Shown: positions 13,319 through 15,574 of the stretch, one piece after another | How the letters are laid out: every line of letters starts with the position of its first letter | Numbering within the stretch: the stretch's first letter is position 1 | NCBI GenBank assembly: GCA_937974195.1 | Contig: CALJIC010000115.1 | Location: forward strand, 1-15,574 | Reading direction: 5' to 3' | Source: an uncultured Roseiflexaceae bacterium | Lineage (GTDB): Bacteria > Chloroflexota > Chloroflexia > Chloroflexales > Roseiflexaceae | DNA: 15,574 bases | Notes under the pieces: generated by a model | Database searches by the model: none | Told to the model about the DNA's origin: nothing | Seen by the model: only the letters and a program-made list of their open reading frames with translations | Made by a program: the position numbers and the translations under genes

Positions 13319-14431
13319 CTAGAACGAGATCGCCCGCTCCCCCAGGCGCGTGGCGGGCCAGAGCCGGATGCCGCGCTCCAGGCGGTTCTCGGCGCCGATA
13401 TCGCAGCCGTCGCTCACGATCGACCCGTCGGCGACGTGGGCCTTGGCGCCGACGCGGTTGCCGCGGCCGATCACACACGAGCGCAGCACCGCGCCCTCCT
13501 CGATCAGGTTATCCTCCCACAGCACGGCGTCCTCGATGCTCGCGCCCGGCCCGATCACGCAGCGCGCCCCGATCACCACCGGGCCGACGATGCGCGCCTC
13601 GCGGCCGATCTGCACGCCGGGGCCGATCACCGCCGGGCCGATGATCTGCGCCGTCGGGTCGATCGCCGCGTCGCCCTCGAGCCACACCCGGCTGGCGACC
13701 TCGCTGCCGCGGAAGGGGAAGCGCACCTTGCCCATCAGGATATCGTGGTGGACCTCGAGGTAGGTCTGCGGCTTGCCGATATCCGTCCAGTAGGCGGACG
13801 AGGAGTAGCCGTACATCGGGTCGCCGGTCTGCAGCACCACCGGGAACAGGCCGCGCTCGAACATGTAGTACTGCTCCGGCGGGACGTAGCGGAGCAGCTC
13901 GGGCTCCATGATGTAGGTGCCGGCGTTGATCAGGTCGGTGGTGATCTCATCGGCGCGCGGCTTCTCGATGAAGCGCCGGATGCGGCCGTCGGGCTCCGTC
14001 TCGACCAGCCCGAACGAGGTCGGGTCCTCCACCGGGGTCAGCGCGATCGTCAGCTTGCTGCCCTTCTCGCGGTGGAAGGCGAGCATCGCCCGCAGGTCCA
14101 GGTCGGTCATCACGTCGCCGTTGAACACGAAGGTCGGGCCGTCGAGCAGGTGCTCGACGTTCTTGACCGCGCCGGCGGTGCCGCGCGGCTCGGGCTCCTC
14201 CACGACGCGCACCCTGAGCCCCAGGCGCGAGCCGTCCCCGAGCGTCTCGCGGAAGCGGTCCGCCAGGTACTGGACGGCCAGGATGACCTCGGAGATGCCC
14301 TGGTCGCGCAGGTTGGCGAGCATGTGCTCGATGAACGGCCGGTTGACGATCGGGATGAGCGGCTTGGGGGTATTGCAAGTCAGCGGGCGCAGGCGCGTGC
14401 CGAGCCCGCCGACGAGGATGACTGCCTTCAT
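13319..14431 (-). CDS. mannose-1-phosphate guanylyltransferase-like sugar nucleotidyltransferase with hexapeptide repeats
   Basis: This 370-residue enzyme should join a sugar 1-phosphate (most likely mannose 1-phosphate with GTP) into a nucleotide sugar in the cytoplasm. The N-terminus AVILVGGLGTRLRPLT.NTPKPLIPIVNRPFIEHM is the pyrophosphorylase signature, with the wording of the GMPP group. FVFNGDVMTDLDL gives the metal-binding Asp, FIEKPR the sugar-phosphate lysine, and INAGTYIMEPELL and YWTDIGKPQTY the rest of the site. From about residue 245 a left-handed beta-helix of hexapeptide repeats follows (IIGPAVIGPGVQIGREARIVGPVVIGARCVIGPGASI). Nucleotide specificity is inferred; glucose-1-phosphate enzymes look similar. 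The ATG overlaps the stop of the upstream SDR gene by four bases. GGGAG sits five bases ahead. Confidence 0.88.
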   Translation of the reverse strand: MKAVILVGGLGTRLRPLTCNTPKPLIPIVNRPFIEHMLANLRDQGISEVILAVQYLADRFRETLGDGSRLGLRVRVVEEPEPRGTAGAVKNVEHLLDGPTFVFNGDVMTDLDLRAMLAFHREKGSKLTIALTPVEDPTSFGLVETEPDGRIRRFIEKPRADEITTDLINAGTYIMEPELLRYVPPEQYYMFERGLFPVVLQTGDPMYGYSSSAYWTDIGKPQTYLEVHHDILMGKVRFPFRGSEVASRVWLEGDAAIDPTAQIIGPAVIGPGVQIGREARIVGPVVIGARCVIGPGASIEDAVLWEDNLIEEGAVLRSCVIGRGNRVGAKAHVADGSIVSDGCDIGAENRLERGIRLWPATRLGERAISF

Positions 14432-15387
14432 ACGTGCTCCCGGACCCTCTCCCTCCAGTACTCGAGGGTGTCGTAGAGGGTCTGCTCAAGCGGTATCTGC
14501 GGCTCCCAGCCGCTGCGCTCGCGGAAGCGGCGGCTGTCGCACACCACCACCGGCACGTCCGCCGGGCGCATGCGCGCCGGGTCGGCCTCGACGGCGATAT
14601 CCTTGACGCTGAGCGCCATCAGGATATCGAGCAGCCGCTGGACGCGCACCGCCCGCCCGCTGCCGATGTTGTACGCCTCGCCCGGCTCCGCGTGCAGCGC
14701 GGCGAGCTCGTAGGCGCGCGCCATATCGCGCACGTCGGTGAAGTCGCGCTCGGCCGCGAGGTTGCCGACGCGCATCAGCGGCGGCTGGAGGCCGGCCTCG
14801 ATCCGCGCCACCTGCGCTGCGAAGGCCGAGGCCACGAAGGCGTCGCTCTGGCGCGGGCCGATGTGGTTGAAGGGCCGGAGCCGGACGGTGCGCAGGCGGT
14901 GGCTGATGAAGTACTGCAGGGCGAGCAGGTCCTGCGCCGCCTTGCTCACCGCGTAGGGGTTGACCGGGCGGAGCGCGGTGTCCTCGTCGATCGGCAGGTC
15001 CTCGGGGCGGACGGCGCCGTAGATCTCGTTGCTGCCGGCGATCAGCACCAGCGGCTCCTGGCGCAGCTTGAGGATCGCCTGGAACAGGTGGGCCTGCGCC
15101 GAGAGGTTGGCGGTGAGCGTGCCGACAGGGTCGGCGAACGAGCGCGGGACGTTGGACTGGCCGGCGAGGTGGAAGATCACCTCCGGCCGCGCGCTCTCGA
15201 GCGCCGAGACCACCTGCTCGAAGCTGAGCATGTCGGCGCAGATATAGCGGACGCGCCCGGCCAGCTGGCTGAGCGCGAGCGCCGGCTGGCGGGCCAGCCC
15301 CCAGACCTCCCAGCGATCGGAGGCCAGCAGGTGCTCGGCGAGGTGCCCGCCGACGAAGCCGTTGATCCCGGTGATCAAGACGCGCAT
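14428..15387 (-). CDS. NAD(P)-dependent sugar epimerase/dehydratase (SDR), GDP-6-deoxy-mannose reductase/GMD-like
   Basis: This 319-residue extended short-chain dehydrogenase has a Rossmann motif, GINGFVGGHL (residues 7-16). Its catalytic set is Ser119 (GSNEIYG), Tyr145 and Lys149 (YAVSK). RPFNHIGPRQSDAFVASAFAAQ and RDFTDVRD are very close to RMD (GDP-4-keto-6-deoxy-mannose reductase), which makes GDP-D-rhamnose. The Ser-Asn-Glu at 119-121 is like the Thr-x-Glu of 4,6-dehydratases, so a dehydratase role is also possible. Being coupled to a probable GDP-mannose pyrophosphorylase supports a GDP-mannose-derived product. No separate GMD gene is in the window. The start ATG at 15387 lies at the expected transcript start, so the mRNA is probably leaderless. 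Confidence 0.82.
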   Translation of the reverse strand: MRVLITGINGFVGGHLAEHLLASDRWEVWGLARQPALALSQLAGRVRYICADMLSFEQVVSALESARPEVIFHLAGQSNVPRSFADPVGTLTANLSAQAHLFQAILKLRQEPLVLIAGSNEIYGAVRPEDLPIDEDTALRPVNPYAVSKAAQDLLALQYFISHRLRTVRLRPFNHIGPRQSDAFVASAFAAQVARIEAGLQPPLMRVGNLAAERDFTDVRDMARAYELAALHAEPGEAYNIGSGRAVRVQRLLDILMALSVKDIAVEADPARMRPADVPVVVCDSRRFRERSGWEPQIPLEQTLYDTLEYWRERVREHV

Positions 15388-15393
15388 ATGGCT

Positions 15394-15422
15394 ACTATAA
15401 CGGAAAGGCCGATACGGCGCAA
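15394..15422 (-). promoter_or_regulatory. promoter of the SDR/nucleotidyltransferase operon (leaderless)
   Basis: On the minus strand TTGCGC (15422-15417) and TATAGT (15399-15394) are separated by 17 bases. The -10 ends six bases before the ATG, so transcription should begin at or next to the A of the start codon, leaving no room for a ribosome site. Confidence 0.6.
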
Positions 15423-15522
15423 GCCGGCGGCAATTGCAGTTTGTTCATTAGGCGTGTGCGGTGGCTTCGCCCCCGCGCCCCCGGAGGGGAGGGTGGTGTC
15501 TCCTTCCCATTATCCTCTCTTC

Positions 15523-15561
15523 CCGCGGCTCTGCGGCGACTGCGTCGCCGCAGAGCCGCGG
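15523..15561. repeat. 18-bp perfect inverted repeat (hairpin)
   Basis: The left arm 15523-15540 and right arm 15544-15561 are perfectly complementary, with a TGC loop. Six A residues follow on the right and a pyrimidine-rich CTCTTC precedes on the left. For either strand the T-rich side comes before the stem, the reverse of an intrinsic terminator. It may be a REP/MITE-type palindrome or a site for a protein. From 15423 to 15522 I see no gene. Confidence 0.7.
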
Positions 15562-15574
15562 AAAAAAGAGTTCC

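Overview
The window looks like a chromosomal piece of a GC-rich bacterium. The best fit is a filamentous Chloroflexota (Roseiflexales/Kouleothrix-like). This is inferred from gene content, the ZAS-type sigma/anti-sigma pair and GC-rich codon use, not from a phylogeny. The recognisable theme is cell-surface polysaccharide synthesis: glycosyltransferases, a polyprenyl-phosphate sugar transferase that starts lipid-linked assembly, a GT-C-like membrane protein, GDP-sugar enzymes and a secreted glycoside hydrolase. Two other modules sit inside it: a divergent sigma factor with a zinc-finger anti-sigma-like partner, and a glycolytic GAPDH gene.

Layout: 1-225 is the 3' end of an unrecognised gene. 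226-420 is the decayed remnant of a REP-associated tyrosine transposase (RAYT). 508-1425 (+) is a GT2 glycosyltransferase, convergent and six bases away from a secreted GH39-like hydrolase (1432-2847, -). An AT-rich divergent intergenic region leads to a GT4 glycosyltransferase (3051-4169, +) and a WbaP-type initiating sugar transferase (4263-5762, +). After a probable terminator and promoter come a 912-residue multi-pass membrane protein with extracytoplasmic beta domains (6037-8775, +) and a small membrane-anchored TPR protein (8797-9384, +). The sigma factor (9499-10284, +) and the zinc-binding partner (10474-11220, +) follow, each with its own promoter. GAPDH (11489-12532, -) ends tail-to-tail with them at a hairpin terminator and is divergent from a CvpA-like membrane protein (12629-13255, +). 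The right end holds a two-gene minus-strand operon, an RMD/GMD-like SDR (14428-15387) coupled by a 4-base overlap to a mannose-1-phosphate guanylyltransferase-like enzyme (13319-14431). It runs from an apparently leaderless promoter. An 18-bp perfect hairpin closes the window.

How the genes work together (inference): the GDP-sugar pair makes activated mannose and 6-deoxyhexose. The WbaP-like enzyme loads the first sugar phosphate on a polyprenyl carrier, the GT2 and GT4 enzymes extend it, and the GT-C-like protein may modify glycan or protein outside the membrane. The hydrolase may trim the product.

Several promoters are of the extended -10 type (TGnTAYAAT) with no good -35. I see no CRISPR array, rRNA, tRNA or intact mobile element. 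No obviously new multi-gene system stands out. The most unusual items are the soluble double-zinc-knuckle sigma partner, the GT-C-like protein with inserted beta domains, the RAYT remnant and the terminal palindrome.
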